Of a stretch of 64,000 nt of DNA, positions 21,207 to 32,042 are shown piece by piece. Both the position numbers and the translations under genes were made by a program. Location of the stretch: positions 1,922,001-1,986,000 of the forward strand of contig JAPNXP010000015.1 in assembly GCA_028753945.1 (NCBI GenBank). The letters are read 5' to 3'. The notes under the pieces are model-generated. The model was not told the DNA's origin and ran no database searches. It saw only the letters and a program-made list of their open reading frames with translations. This DNA is from Hexactinellida sp. DTS-2022. Its lineage: Eukaryota; Porifera; Hexactinellida. Every line of letters starts with the position of its first letter. The first letter of the stretch is position 1.

Positions 21207-22221
21207 TCTATATTATTAAATCTCGATTGGTTGTGTGTGTGTTTGTGTGTTTGTCCGGATTGTGTTAAAGTGACGGAGGGAAAGAAACCGCATTAATATA
21301 TGAGATATAAACTAACTGTCAAATGTTATAATTGGTAACAAATGTTATAATAGGTAAACAATTATGCTGAACACGAATTTCGCATTTATAAATTTATAAT
21401 ATGAATATTTGTTGTTGTTGTTGACACAAATAAGTAAACAAATTAATGAAAATTCAAAATCAACCTAGAAGTTTGCTCTCAACGGGGATTATAGGTAAAC
21501 AATTATGCTGAACACGAATTTCGCATTTATAAATTTATAATATGAATATTTGTTGTTGTTGTTGACACAAATAAGTAAACAAATTAATGAAAATTCAAAA
21601 TCAACCTAGAAGTTTGCTCTCAACGGGGATTATAGGTAAAAAATTATGCTGAACACGAATTTCGCATTTATAAATTTATAATATGAATATTTGTTGTTGT
21701 TGTTGACACAAATAAGTAAACAAATTAATGAAAATTCAAAATCAACCAAGAAGTTTGCTCTCAACGGGGATTATAGGTAAAAAATTATGCTGAACACGAA
21801 TTTCGCATTTATAAATTTATAATATGAATATTTGTTGTTGTTGTTGACACAAATAAGTAAACAAATTAATGAAAATTCAAAATCAACCTAGAAGTTTGCT
21901 CTCAACGGGTATTATAGATAAACAAGTGTGCTGAACACGAATTTCGCATTTTTTTATTTATAATATGAATATTTGTTGTTATGTTGTTTACCAAAAATAG
22001 GTAAACAAATTAACGAAAAATTCAAAATCATTCTAGAAGTTTGCTTCCGACGGGAATTATTCGTAAACAAGTCAAAACTATGGAAATGGTAGAAAGGGTT
22101 GTATTAACTTCCTCTAACATTTTCCATGGTAGCAACGGTGGGGAGTAAGGCCGCATAGCGGCCGTTAACTTGAGGTGCGTAGCACCGATCTGTCGCAAAG
22201 CGACCGAGACCGAAGGGCTCG
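21207..22221 (+). mobile_element. Helitron-like non-autonomous element with internal 141-bp tandem repeats
   Basis: It starts TCTATATTATTAAATCTCG after an A and ends GACCGAAGGGCTCG before a T, so it sits between A and T as Helitrons do. The 5' TCTATATTATTAAA motif is Helitron-typical. The 3' end holds compact hairpins (GGTGCGTAGCACC, GTCGCAAAGCGAC) but terminates CTCG rather than CTRR. It carries about five tandem 141-bp units and no Rep/helicase coding. Layout resembles the HINE/pearl class of tandem-repeat Helitron derivatives. Confidence 0.75.
21345..22065 (+). repeat. 141-bp tandem repeat inside the Helitron-like element, ~5 units
   Basis: The motif ATTATGCTGAACACGAATTT recurs at 21361, 21502, 21643 and 21784, and in diverged form at ~21926. 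Units contain TTTGTTGTTGTTGTTGACAC and AGAAGTTTGCTCTCAACGGG. The central units are nearly identical and the outer ones diverge, suggesting unequal exchange. Confidence 0.92.
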
Positions 22222-22239
22222 TGACATGTAAAGCCACTG

Positions 22240-22605
22240 TGTCACGCGATGTGTTTTAATTAGGCTTTACATTTTTATTAATTCCAGAGGCAAAATTACA
22301 GTCATAAATTAGAAAATTGGCTCAAAGGTATAACACAGTTAGTTCTAAAAAGTGATAAATTTTGGGAGCGATTGAGTGAAAGCTGTTGGAGTTATTATTT
22401 ACTTTGTTATTTCGTGACATCATATACCCACAATATGTAAAGAGTTGTTTCACGTTATATTGATCTGTTCAATGAAATCTAGAGTCAATCCGATCAATTT
22501 GAAGGAGTTATGCCAAAAATACCTAGCTAATCACAGTGGGCAAACCAGGGGAAATAGTGTAAGTTTGCAACATTTTAAATCTATTTCCTATTATGTACTT
22601 TTTAC
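22240..22605. other. Intergenic, no feature seen
   Basis: AT-rich sequence between the hAT/Helitron nest and the PU array. No ORF, repeat or RNA gene is recognised. Confidence 0.5.
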
Positions 22606-23260
22606 TGTGCCGACTATACTATAGTATAGTGGCCCAGTATTGGTCTTAGTGCTTTGGTTATTATTATTATTACAGTGCCGACTATACTATAGTATAGTGG
22701 CCCAGTTCTAATCTTAGTGCTTTGGTTAGTTATTACTGTGCCGACTATACTATAGTATAGTGGCCCAGGTCTAATCTTACTGCCTTTAATATTATTATTA
22801 TTACTGTGCCGACTATACTATAGTATAGTGGCCCAGTTCTAATCTTACTGCCTTTAATATTATTATTATTACTGTGCCGACTATACTATAGTATAAAGGC
22901 CCAGTATTTGTCTTAGTGCTTTGGTATATTATTACTGTGCCGACTATACTATAGTATAGTGGCCCAGTTCTAATCTTAGTGCTTTGGTATATTATTACTG
23001 TGCCGACTATACTATAGTATAGTGGCCCAGTATTGGTCTTAGTGCTTTGGTATATTATTATTATTACTGTGCCGACTATACTATAGTATAGTGGCCCAGT
23101 ATTGGAATCACTGCCTTTATTATTTTTATTATTATTACTGTGCCGACTATACTATAGTATAGTGGCCCAGTATTGGAATCACTGCCTTTATTATTACTGT
23201 GCCGACTATACTATAGTATAGTGGCCCAGTATTAGAATCACTGCCTTTATTTTTATTTTT
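22606..23260 (+). repeat. PU array, 10 head-to-tail units
   Basis: Ten units of 56-75 bp each carry CTGTGCCG + ACTATACTATAGTATAGT + GGCCCAG; unit 5 has a damaged palindrome (TATAAAGG). Three tail types alternate without order: TATTGGTCTTAGTGC, TTCTAATCTTACTGCC and TATTGGAATCACTGCC. Units are joined by (ATT)n or ATTTTT linkers of variable length. The array ends at CCGTAGACGGTGCCCTGG, the usual R1 segment. Confidence 0.95.
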
Positions 23261-24387
23261 ATTATTTTTTCTCCGTAGACGGTGCCCTGGCCAGAGCTTT
23301 ATAGTTGATGGGCTTAAACTTTGCATGTAGGTGCGATGGGACCGTCTAATTTGCACCTGGGGTTACGATTTTTGATTAACAAATTTTGGACACATCTTTA
23401 ACACCTTTCAAAATTTGTCTGGTCCATAACTCAAAATATGTTTTACTATATTTGGATTCGCCATAAAATTCTGCGTCTGATGGGAGAATAAATTTTCCAA
23501 TAAAAGGGTCAATTTCTGCCATAAATGGGGGTTGAAATTTCTTTGTTTACTCACACTTCAATTTCAGTAAAGTGTTAAATCTAATTCCATTGTTTCAACT
23601 TGTAATAATTATATTGATTTAACTTGTTAAATCCTACTCTAGTGATTCAACTTGCTATAATTATATTGATTTAACTTCTGAATTCAAGCTGGCTTCTATT
23701 TTGCAATTGAAAATTAAGATTATATATTTCATAACAACGACATATTATGTGAATATATTTACTTCTGCGAGAATATAATTGCACTGTTAATATACTGACG
23801 TAATTAATTATAAATAATTCAGTTTGTATTTAACTTATATAGAAGCTTCCAATTTGTATATTAGAGGTTATCGAGTGTGCGGAATTGAAATTTGATAGAT
23901 AAATAAATTAATTAATTATTTATGACAAAATAATTGAACTTAATAATTGTATGTTGACATTGAAATTGGTGTCATATTATAAATAATATTAATAATTATT
24001 TATACTAATTAATTAAATATCATAAATCTCAGAGATCATAGAAGATAGAAACAAACTTTCAATATATCAATTGGTCCTTATGACACGTGCCACCTATACA
24101 AGTGGGTCTTGACACCTTGAGGTGATGATGACATCGTTAAAAAAATGTGTTTTTACAATTTTGTTAATTCGATATTTAAAATGGGTTAGTTAATGTTGGT
24201 TGATGACCCAACACCCACTTAAAAAATGCTGAGTCATTACAGATTATATTCTACTGAAACTTGAATATCTCTTTAATGAAGTGAGCTGAATGGAAACTTC
24301 CACCACTCTAAAGGGTCGTTGCCTTCTGAAACACCTTTCTGAAATAATTTAACACCTTCATAGTGATGATGACATGGCGAAAAAAAA

Positions 24388-24506
24388 AATCCAAAATTGC
24401 AGCCTGTGCCGACAGCATGTTCCTTTGGAGGCACTATCAATAAACCAACAACAAAATATAGTGCCACCAAAGGATCATGCGTCGGCACAGGCTGCAATTT
24501 TGGATT
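24388..24506 (+). repeat. HP hairpin module
   Basis: The right arm has AAAGGATCATGCGTCGG (one substitution relative to the left arm). The loop is AATAAACCAACAACAAAATA. Confidence 0.88.
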
Positions 24507-25267
24507 TTTTTTTATTATTATTATTTCTCCGTGGCAGGTGCCCTGGCCACACCTGTATACATTATGGGCTGAAATTTGGCATGTAGTTGCGAAGTGACCG
24601 TCTAATTTGCACCTGGGGTTACGATTTTTGATCAAATGCTTTCAACACCTATTTAAACTAATTATGGCTCATAACATGAAATAATTAATATTGAGCTTGA
24701 TAAATTTTACATGTACGGATAGAGAATTAAATTCATCACCTTTTAGCAAATCAAAAATGTTCAATTTGGCCTAGATTTGTGCCTTAATTGGGGTACCAAT
24801 CTCCTGTATTTCCTCACAGTTCAGATTCAATAAAACTGTTAAATCAATTTCCATTGTTTCAACTTGTAATAATTATATTGAATCTAATTCCATTGTTTTA
24901 TCTTGTAATAATTATATTGATTTAACTTGTTAAATCCTACTCTATTGATTCAACTTGGAATAATTAAATTGATTAAACTTATAAATTCCAGCTGGCTTCT
25001 ATTTAATTGTAGCATTACTATACAATGGATTAAATTAAATTAATTTATATAAGGAATTTGTTGACTTTACTCAACTCACCGTGGATAACATTGCTAAAAT
25101 AAATAACTAATAATATAATTTATTATTAATACATAATGAATGAATGGCATTTAACTAAAGATGGTTTATGATATAAACAAACTTCAAATTCAACAATCGT
25201 TCCTTGTGACTCCGACCAATTAACAAATGGTTCTTCACACCTTGGGCGTTGATGACTTGGCGGAAAA

Positions 25268-25386
25268 AATCCAAAATTGCAGCCTGCGCCGACAGCATGT
25301 TCCTTTGGAGGCACTATCAATAAACAACCAACAAAATATAGTGCCACCAAAGGAACATGCGTCGGCACAGGCTGCAATTTTGGATT
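25268..25386 (+). repeat. HP hairpin module
   Basis: The left arm reads CCTGCGCCGACAGCATG; the right arm keeps GTCGGCACAGG. It is followed by a (TTA)n tract and then by R1 in the opposite orientation. Confidence 0.88.
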
Positions 25387-25824
25387 TTTTATTATTATTA
25401 TTATTATTATTATTTCTCCGTAGACAAGTTAAATCAATATAATTATTACAAGTTGAAACAATGGAATTAGATTTCACAGTTTTACAGAAATTGAAGTGTG
25501 AGTAAACAAAGAAATTTCAACCCCCAATTATGGGAGAAATTAAACCATTTATTGAAAATCTTCTTCACTCATCAGACGCAGATTTTTATGGTGAATCTAA
25601 ATATGAAATACAATTTGGGGGTTTAGTAAAACATCTTTTAGTTATGGACCAGACAAATTTTGAAAGGTGTCAAAAATGTGTCCAAAATTTGTTAATTAAA
25701 AATCGTATCCCCAGGTGCAAATTAGACGGTCCAACCGCACCTACATGCCAAGTATTAGCCCATCAACTCCAAAGCTCTGGCCAGGGCACCGTCTACGGAG
25801 AAATAATAATAATAATAATAAAAA

Positions 25825-25942
25825 AATCCAAAATTGCAGCCTGTGGAAGCATGTTCCTTTGGTGGCACTATATTTTGTTGGTTGTTTATTGATAGTGCCT
25901 CCAAAGGAACATGCTGTCGGCGCAGGCTGCAATTTTGGATTT
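25825..25942 (-). repeat. HP hairpin module
   Basis: A reverse-orientation copy with a deletion in the first arm: CCTGTGGAAGCATGTTCC lacks the CCGAC step that remains in the second arm (TGTCGGCGCAGG). Confidence 0.85.
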
Positions 25943-26680
25943 TTTTTCGCCAAGTCATCAACGCCCAAGGTGTGAAGAACCATTTGTTAATTGGTCCGAG
26001 TCACAAGGAACGGTAGATAAATTTGAAATTTGTTTCTATCATAAACCATCTTGAGTTTAATGCCATTCATTCATTATGTATTGTTAATAAGTTATTTTAT
26101 TAGTTATTTATTTTAGCAATGTTATCCACGGTGAGTTGAGTAGAGTCAACAAATTCCTTAAATTATATTATTTTAGTTAACCCATTGTATAGTAATACTA
26201 GAATTAAATAGAAGCCAGCTGGAATTTATAAGTTAATCAATATAATTATCGCAAGTTGAAACAATAGAGTAAGATTTAACAGGTTAAATCAATATAATTA
26301 TTACAAGTTGAAACAATAGAATTAGATTTAACACTTTCAATTGAACTGAAGTGTTAGTAAACAAAGAAATTTCAACTCCCATTTATGGCAGAAATAAAAC
26401 TCTTTATTGAAGGTTTTCTTCTCCCATCAGACGCAGAATTTTATGGTGAATCCAAATGTGAAAAAAAATTTGGGGGTTTAGTAAAACATTTTCCTAGTTA
26501 TGGACCAGACAAATTTTGAAAGGTGTTCAAAATGTGTCCAAAATTTGTTAATTAAAAATCGTAACCCCAGGTGCAAATTAGAAGGACCTTCCACATCTAC
26601 ATGCCAAGTTTCAGCCCTCAATGTATAAAGGTGTGGCCAGGGCACCTGCTACGGAGAAAAAATAATAAAAATAATAATAA

Positions 26681-26795
26681 AGGCAGTGATTCCAATACTG
26701 GGCCACTATACTATAGTATAGTCGGCACAGTAAAAATATTAAAGGCAGTCATTTCAATACAGGGCCACTATACTAAAGTATAGTCGGCACAGTAA
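26681..26795 (-). repeat. PU palindromic repeat, two units
   Basis: Reverse orientation (AGGCAGTGATTCCAATACTG leading the palindrome). The second unit has CTATACTAAAGTATAG. The run directly adjoins the HP at 26797. Confidence 0.9.
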
Positions 26796-26796
26796 A

Positions 26797-26915
26797 AATC
26801 CAGAATTGCAGCCTGTGCCGACGCATGTTCCTTTGGTGGCACTATATTTTGTTGGATGTTTATTGATAGTACCTCCAAAGGAACATGCTGTCGGCACATA
26901 CTGCAATTTTGGATT
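26797..26915 (-). repeat. HP hairpin module
   Basis: The arms begin AATCCAGAATTGCAGCCTG and end CACATACTGCAATTTTGGATT, with one mismatch in each outer arm. Confidence 0.87.
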
Positions 26916-27646
26916 TTTTTTCTCGCCAAGTCATCATCACTTTGAAGGTGTTAAATTATTTCAGAAAGGTGTTTCAGAAGGCAACGACCCTTAGAGTTGT
27001 GGAAGTATCCATTTAGCTCACTTCATTTGAGAGATATTCAAGTTTCAGTATAATATAATAAGTGATGAGTCAGCATTTTTTATGTGAGTGTTTGGTGATC
27101 ACCCAACACCAACCAACCCACTCGCAAAATATAATTCATAAAATTGTAAAAACACATTTTTTTGACGATGTCATCATCACTTCAAGGTGTCAAGACCCAT
27201 TGGTAGAGGTGTTACGTGGCATAAGGATCAATTGATAAATTGGAAGTTTGTTTCTATCTCGTATAATCTCTGAGATTAATGATATTTAATTAATTAGTAT
27301 AGATAATTATTAATTTATTAATAATTTGACACCATTATTATGTTCAGCAAAATAAATGAAGTTCAATTATTTGCAATAATTATTAATTTAAATTTATTTT
27401 CACCATCATATTTGAATTCAGCGCACTCGATAACCCCAATAATCTAATTGGAACCGTCTCTATAAGTTAAACACAGAGCGAATTAATTAGAATTAATTCT
27501 GTCATGTATCCATTGTGCAAGAATATTCGAAGCAGAAATAAATATAATCACATAATCTGTCGTTGTTATGAAATATATAATCTTAGTTTTCAATTAGAAA
27601 ATAGAAGCCTACTCGATCTCACAAGTGGAATCAATATAGAAATTAC

Positions 27647-30600
27647 CATAGCATTCTATACATAAGGCAATGGTGCTGATTGATGGACTTAGACCAGGGA
27701 TTTGTTAGGTCAGTCAAATTAAATTTTGCGTAGAGCTTATTTACTGCTGGCATTTAGCATTGTACACCGTTAACTAACCATTATAATTCATTCTACATCA
27801 ATTTGCACCAAAAATGGTACATAGGAAGGAATGTCGAAAACTTGTGATTATCTAATTTTTAACCAACCATAATATTTATATATTATTTTACTACTTAGTT
27901 AAAAAAGTTTTTATAAACACTGTTAAATTCATTTCACGACACTTATCTCATCAGAAACGTTCCCCAACAATACAATTCATTTGAAACCTCTACTAGCATG
28001 TCTTGTGTTGTCCCAGGCTGCAAATCTAATTATAAAAGCCAAGATGAGTCTATCTCCGCTTTTCATTTCCCAAGAGACCCGAAGTTACTTGAAGAATGGT
28101 TCAGGGCAATTCCACGGACACGCAAGGACTATGAAACCAACAAGCAGATGAGGGTAAGTATCTATAATTTCCATTTATTGATTGCCATATTTACATTAGT
28201 TTCTTTAGGTATGCATTCGTCATTTCAAAGAAGATGACATTGAAAGGACCATATCCTACAATGACGGGATTCATACTGTTACAGTTTCCAGAGAGAGAAT
28301 AGCTCTGAAGAAGACAGCAGTACCCAGCATTTTCCCCAACTGTCCTTCCTATCTTTCTGAATTCAATTCCAAGCCAAAGAGACTATGCCTAGATGATAAA
28401 GAACGACTGCTGATGGAATCTGCATACTCCAAGAGCATAACTGACAACGAAGAAACGGTGGATAAGTTCCTAGTTAATTCATATTCTGATCTTCTTTCTA
28501 AGCTAAATTTTATCGACCTACCAAACGGCTGGATAACTAATGTGTCTAACAACACCCCTTTATTTTTTATAAAAATCGTTATTTTAGAAACCGGACCTTT
28601 CATCGACCGATCTGTATTAGTTAACGATGATTTATACATCAAAGCATTTGATAATAAAAACGTCACCATTCCGATCTCGCGAATTTTTATTAATGACACT
28701 CGCCAAGTTGAGACCATCCTCGATGAAGTAGATACATTTTCATTCTTACTTGAAACTATTAACTCTCAAACTGAATGTTCTATTAACAACCATATAAAAC
28801 TTGCTATCCATGAACTCGAAAGTGCAATTAAGCTTGTTGATGGTGACTCGATAGACCTAGACATAGATGATTTACATTGCAGTAGCGAATCTCTGAGTAT
28901 TTCATTCCACTTTTTAGTGGGACAACTGAGAAATTTGATAAATGCTAAAAGTCGTCGACGGTATAATATTTTAACTCGAGTATTTTCACTAAAAATTCAT
29001 GGAATATCACCTGCATGTTACCGACTTATTCAATCATCCAATTGCTTAATCTTGCCTCACGAGAGAAATTTGATTGGTATAAAAAACACTCTGGGTATTG
29101 AAGGTGATTATTTTCAAATTCTAAAGGAAATAACTTCAAAATTTAGCCATAGGGAACGCCATGTGATACTTCAAATGGACGAAGTTCACATCCGTAGTGA
29201 TGCTTCATATAAAGGAGGTAAAGTTTTTGGCGCCATTGACAACCCTAGCGACCCCCCCACAACTGTGTTTTCAATGATGATTTCCAGTCTTATGAAAAAG
29301 TTTTCCACCATTGTTCGTCTGATTCCGTTAGGGTCTTCCTCCGCGGCTGATTTATATCCAATTATTACAAAAACAATTTGTGATATAGAGAGTTGTGATC
29401 TATTTGTTGAGGCAATATGTACCGATAATTATCCTTTAAATGTCAGTGTATTTAAATTATTTTCATATGACGCGAAAATATTGCAACCGCGAGTTGTACA
29501 TCCATGTAATCCAACGCGCAACCTTATTTTATTCTTTGACATAGTCCACATTATGAAATCAATTCGTAATAACTGGTTAAATTTAAAAGACTTTGAGAAA
29601 ACTTTTATTTATCCTGATTTTGAGACTTGCACCGATGATATTCCACTAGCAGTAACCATACCATCTACTCAGCTTAAAGTTTCTATACCGGTTGCTAACA
29701 TTATTTTGGATCCGAGGGAATTGACTAAGTCAAAATACCCTCCAATATGCTTTGCAGCATTTGACGACCTCAGAACCTTATTTAAAGCTGACAAATTTTC
29801 CATAATTAAGAGAGCCCCCAAACTAACATCAAAAGCATGTTGGCCATCTCATTTAGAGCGACAAAATGTAAACTTAGCTCTTAAGATCTTTCATGAATCA
29901 ACAGCAGCGGGGCTCTCTAGTTTCTATAATGAGAATACAACAAATGAAAATCGCCATATCGTCAAATTCATACATTTGATAAATAAAATCTGGAACATTT
30001 TCAATGTTAATTGGGTCGGAAAAGATATTCGCTTCAACAATCCAAATTTTGCTCCGCTTCGCTTGAACGATCCGAGATTATCCTTTTTGGACCATGTAGT
30101 TAAATGGCTGGATTGTTGGAAATTACTTCCCACGTCTAGAGGGAAGCTTACACCACAAACATTCACTAGTTTTAGACATACTTGTATTGCCCTCCCTCTC
30201 TTAGTACAGAGATTGACCCTTGAATGCGGTTTTGAATATTTGCTGACTTCTCGAATACAAAATGACCCATTAGAACATCATTTCGGTCTATATCGTCAAA
30301 TGTCTGGTTCAAACTATAATATATCCTACTGTCAAATTTTGGAGAGTGAACGTCGACTTCAATTATCTAATCTCCTCAAATTTTTTAACATAAATCAACA
30401 GTCTGATAAAATATCTCTTAAAGAATATTTGAAAAGATTTACACAGGAGGACGATGAAGAAATGCACCCAGAGTTTGATTTTGAGTATGTTACAAGTGAA
30501 ATACTTAACATTCCTAACCCTCTATTTGATAATTCGCAAATTGAATGCCTAAATTACGTTGCTGGGTATGCAATCTTTTCGTACCTTAAAAATTCTAAAG

Positions 30601-31551
30601 AATGTCGAGACTGCAAAGATTTTTTAACATCTCCCAAAGATATTCAAGTTATTAACGACACCGGATTTTCAATGATTGAATTCCTTGATAGAGGCTCATT
30701 TAAGTATCCATCTGAAATTGTCTACCAATCTCTCATCATAATGTATGAAATATTTTTGAAAATCGATAACCATTCACATTTAAGTAAACTATTTTACGAG
30801 GGATCCTGCCGTCGAAATTTGGTTCAGTTGTCACTTATTATTGTTGAAGAAAAGTATAGTGAAATATGGAGGCAATGGTGTGTTTGTATGATTCCAAAAT
30901 GGGAAATTCTTAAAAATTTTTATACTACTGTAGCTAATTGTATTTTATCGAAGAAAGTTAGAAACTTTAATTCGATAGTTATTGGTCGAGATAATAGCAA
31001 ACTTAAAAAATTCAGTACATAATTCTTCTAATCTTCTAGATAGCTTCCTGACATGCCGATATACCAGTGCGCATCTACTATACTACCATCATTTGACTGT
31101 ATTCTCTACATTACTATCATTTAGACGAGGAGCTCCACTAACACCAACAATTCATCCGCTCATTCAGGACACCGACACATCGTAACCACACTCCCTCCCC
31201 CTGTCGTCATAGATGTACTACTGCTTAACTGCTCTTCTAGTAGAACTCAGATCACTATTCTATTAATTTACCTACATACTATGTATTATCTTTGATTGTT
31301 GCTTTTATACTTATTTTATGTTATAATTAGTATATTTATATATATAAATTACATTCAATAAAAAATATATCCCTACAATTCGTAATTTTCTTAGAAGGGT
31401 GGTGGATTATCAATTATTTCCCTTCACATTGATAGTCTACATTAATTTAGAGCTGTATTGGGATTTAGATCTAAAACCAAAGTAACTGACCTAACAAATC
31501 CCTGGTCCAAGTCCATCAATCAGCACCATTGCCTTATGTATAGAATGCTAT
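27647..31551 (+). mobile_element. P-superfamily transposon, apparently complete
   Basis: Inverted termini of 68 bp (27647-27714 and 31485-31552; start CATAGCATTCTATACATAAG) differ at a single position. The 8-bp flanks GAAATTAC (27639-27646 and 31552-31559) match. The terminal G at 31552 can be assigned to either the terminus or the duplication. The element is about 3.9 kb and holds one spliced gene with no stops. P elements make 8-bp duplications and have CA...TG ends, as here. Confidence 0.92.
27998..31022 (+). CDS. THAP-domain P-element-type transposase (two exons)
   Basis: Exons 27998-28153 and 28209-31022 are joined across a 55-bp GTAAGT...TTTAG intron in phase 0, giving about 989 residues with no disruption. 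The N-terminal THAP zinc finger spans the splice: CVVPGC, FHFPRD, EEWFRAIPR, then VCIRHF and the AVPSIFP box (about residues 1-100). The transposase core follows. Its likely acidic residues are D~376 in LQMDEVHIRSD, D~458 in ICTDNYPLN, D~496 in FFDIVHIMKSIRNNW and E~741 in NDPLEHHFGLYR. These match the conserved blocks of Drosophila P transposase and vertebrate THAP9. The THAP finger binds the element's ends and the core excises and integrates the DNA. The small intron could allow regulation by retention, since intron retention controls Drosophila P, but that is inference. Confidence 0.93.
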
Positions 31552-31730
31552 GAAATTACTTATATAGAGCTGAGCTTTGTAGAGTTCAGTTTTTCACTAT
31601 GTGTATTCATGCACTGAGAAAGGTCAGTTTTTTTCCAGAGTTCGAAATTGACCTTTAGAAAGTAAGCCTGGGCTTTTAGTATGGGATAAAATCTGAACTC
31701 TACAAAGCTCAGCTCTATATAAGGATTCCC

Positions 31731-32042
31731 ATCAATATAATTATCACAAGTTGAAACATTTGAATTAAATTTAACACTTTCAATTGAACTGAAGTGTTAG
31801 TAAACAAAGGGAATTTGCAACTCAATAGTGGCACAAATGAAAGGCAATTTGAAAATTCGTGCACTGTGACAAGGTGTAGAATTTAATTCTCTATCGAATG
31901 CATATAATTTGAATATTCTCGCACAATTTATTGTTCTTTTTCTAACATTAAACACCTGTCCTGAAAATTTCAGTTCTTAGTAATTACAACTCTGTTCTGT
32001 GGAGACAATACGGACCAATAATAATAATAATAAAATAATAAC
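31731..32042 (-). repeat. R1 block, reverse orientation, after the P/MITE nest
   Basis: R1 resumes with ATCAATATAATTATCACAAG directly after the duplication and runs to a (AATA)n tract before the PU units. Confidence 0.8.

Larger units (their letters stand above)
20991..22239. mobile_element. hAT-type element copy, split by a Helitron-like insertion
   Basis: 20991-21206 matches the right third of the element ending at 9324 (GAAGCTATCTATAACCTATA and AATAATACTTCAC). The terminus TGTAAAGCCACTG lies at 22239 on the far side of the inserted Helitron. Joining 21206 to 22222 restores the expected end, which defines the inserted element exactly. The left end is truncated or diverged. Confidence 0.7.
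23261..25420 (+). repeat. R1 repeat family block, + orientation
   Basis: R1 runs from CTCCGTAGACGGTGCCC through two HP modules (24388, 25268; spacing 880 bp). It ends in a (ATT)n tract at ~25415, where it meets a reverse-orientation R1 block head to head. Confidence 0.85.
25421..27638 (-). repeat. R1 repeat family block, reverse orientation
   Basis: Reverse-complement landmarks (ATATAATTATTACAAGTTGA, TTCTCCCATCAGACGCAGAA, AAAATCGTAACCCCAGGTGC) run to 27638, where a 9-bp duplication ATCAATATA (27630-27638) marks an insertion. It resumes at 31731. HP modules at 25825 and 26797 and a two-unit PU run at 26681 lie within it. Confidence 0.85.
27639..31730. mobile_element. MULE-like MITE (~179 bp) split by the P element
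   Basis: The 9-bp duplication ATCAATATA (27630-27638 and 31731-31739) brackets a MITE. Its first 8 bp, GAAATTAC (27639-27646), lie left of the P element and the rest is at 31560-31730. CTTATATAGAGCTGAGC and its complement, extended through TTTGTAGAGTTCAG, form the inverted termini. A 9-bp duplication and G-initial ends suggest the MULE group. Confidence 0.65.

Noticed and set aside
22606-23260. CRISPR-like array
   Set aside because: Units are contiguous repeats with low-complexity linkers, not unique spacers, and the genome is eukaryotic.
24273-25983. Numerous 60-120-codon ORFs with IQNCSLCRQHVPLEALSI or similar
   Set aside because: They translate the HP hairpin and adjoining R1 sequence, appear in several frames and both strands, and recur with every HP copy.
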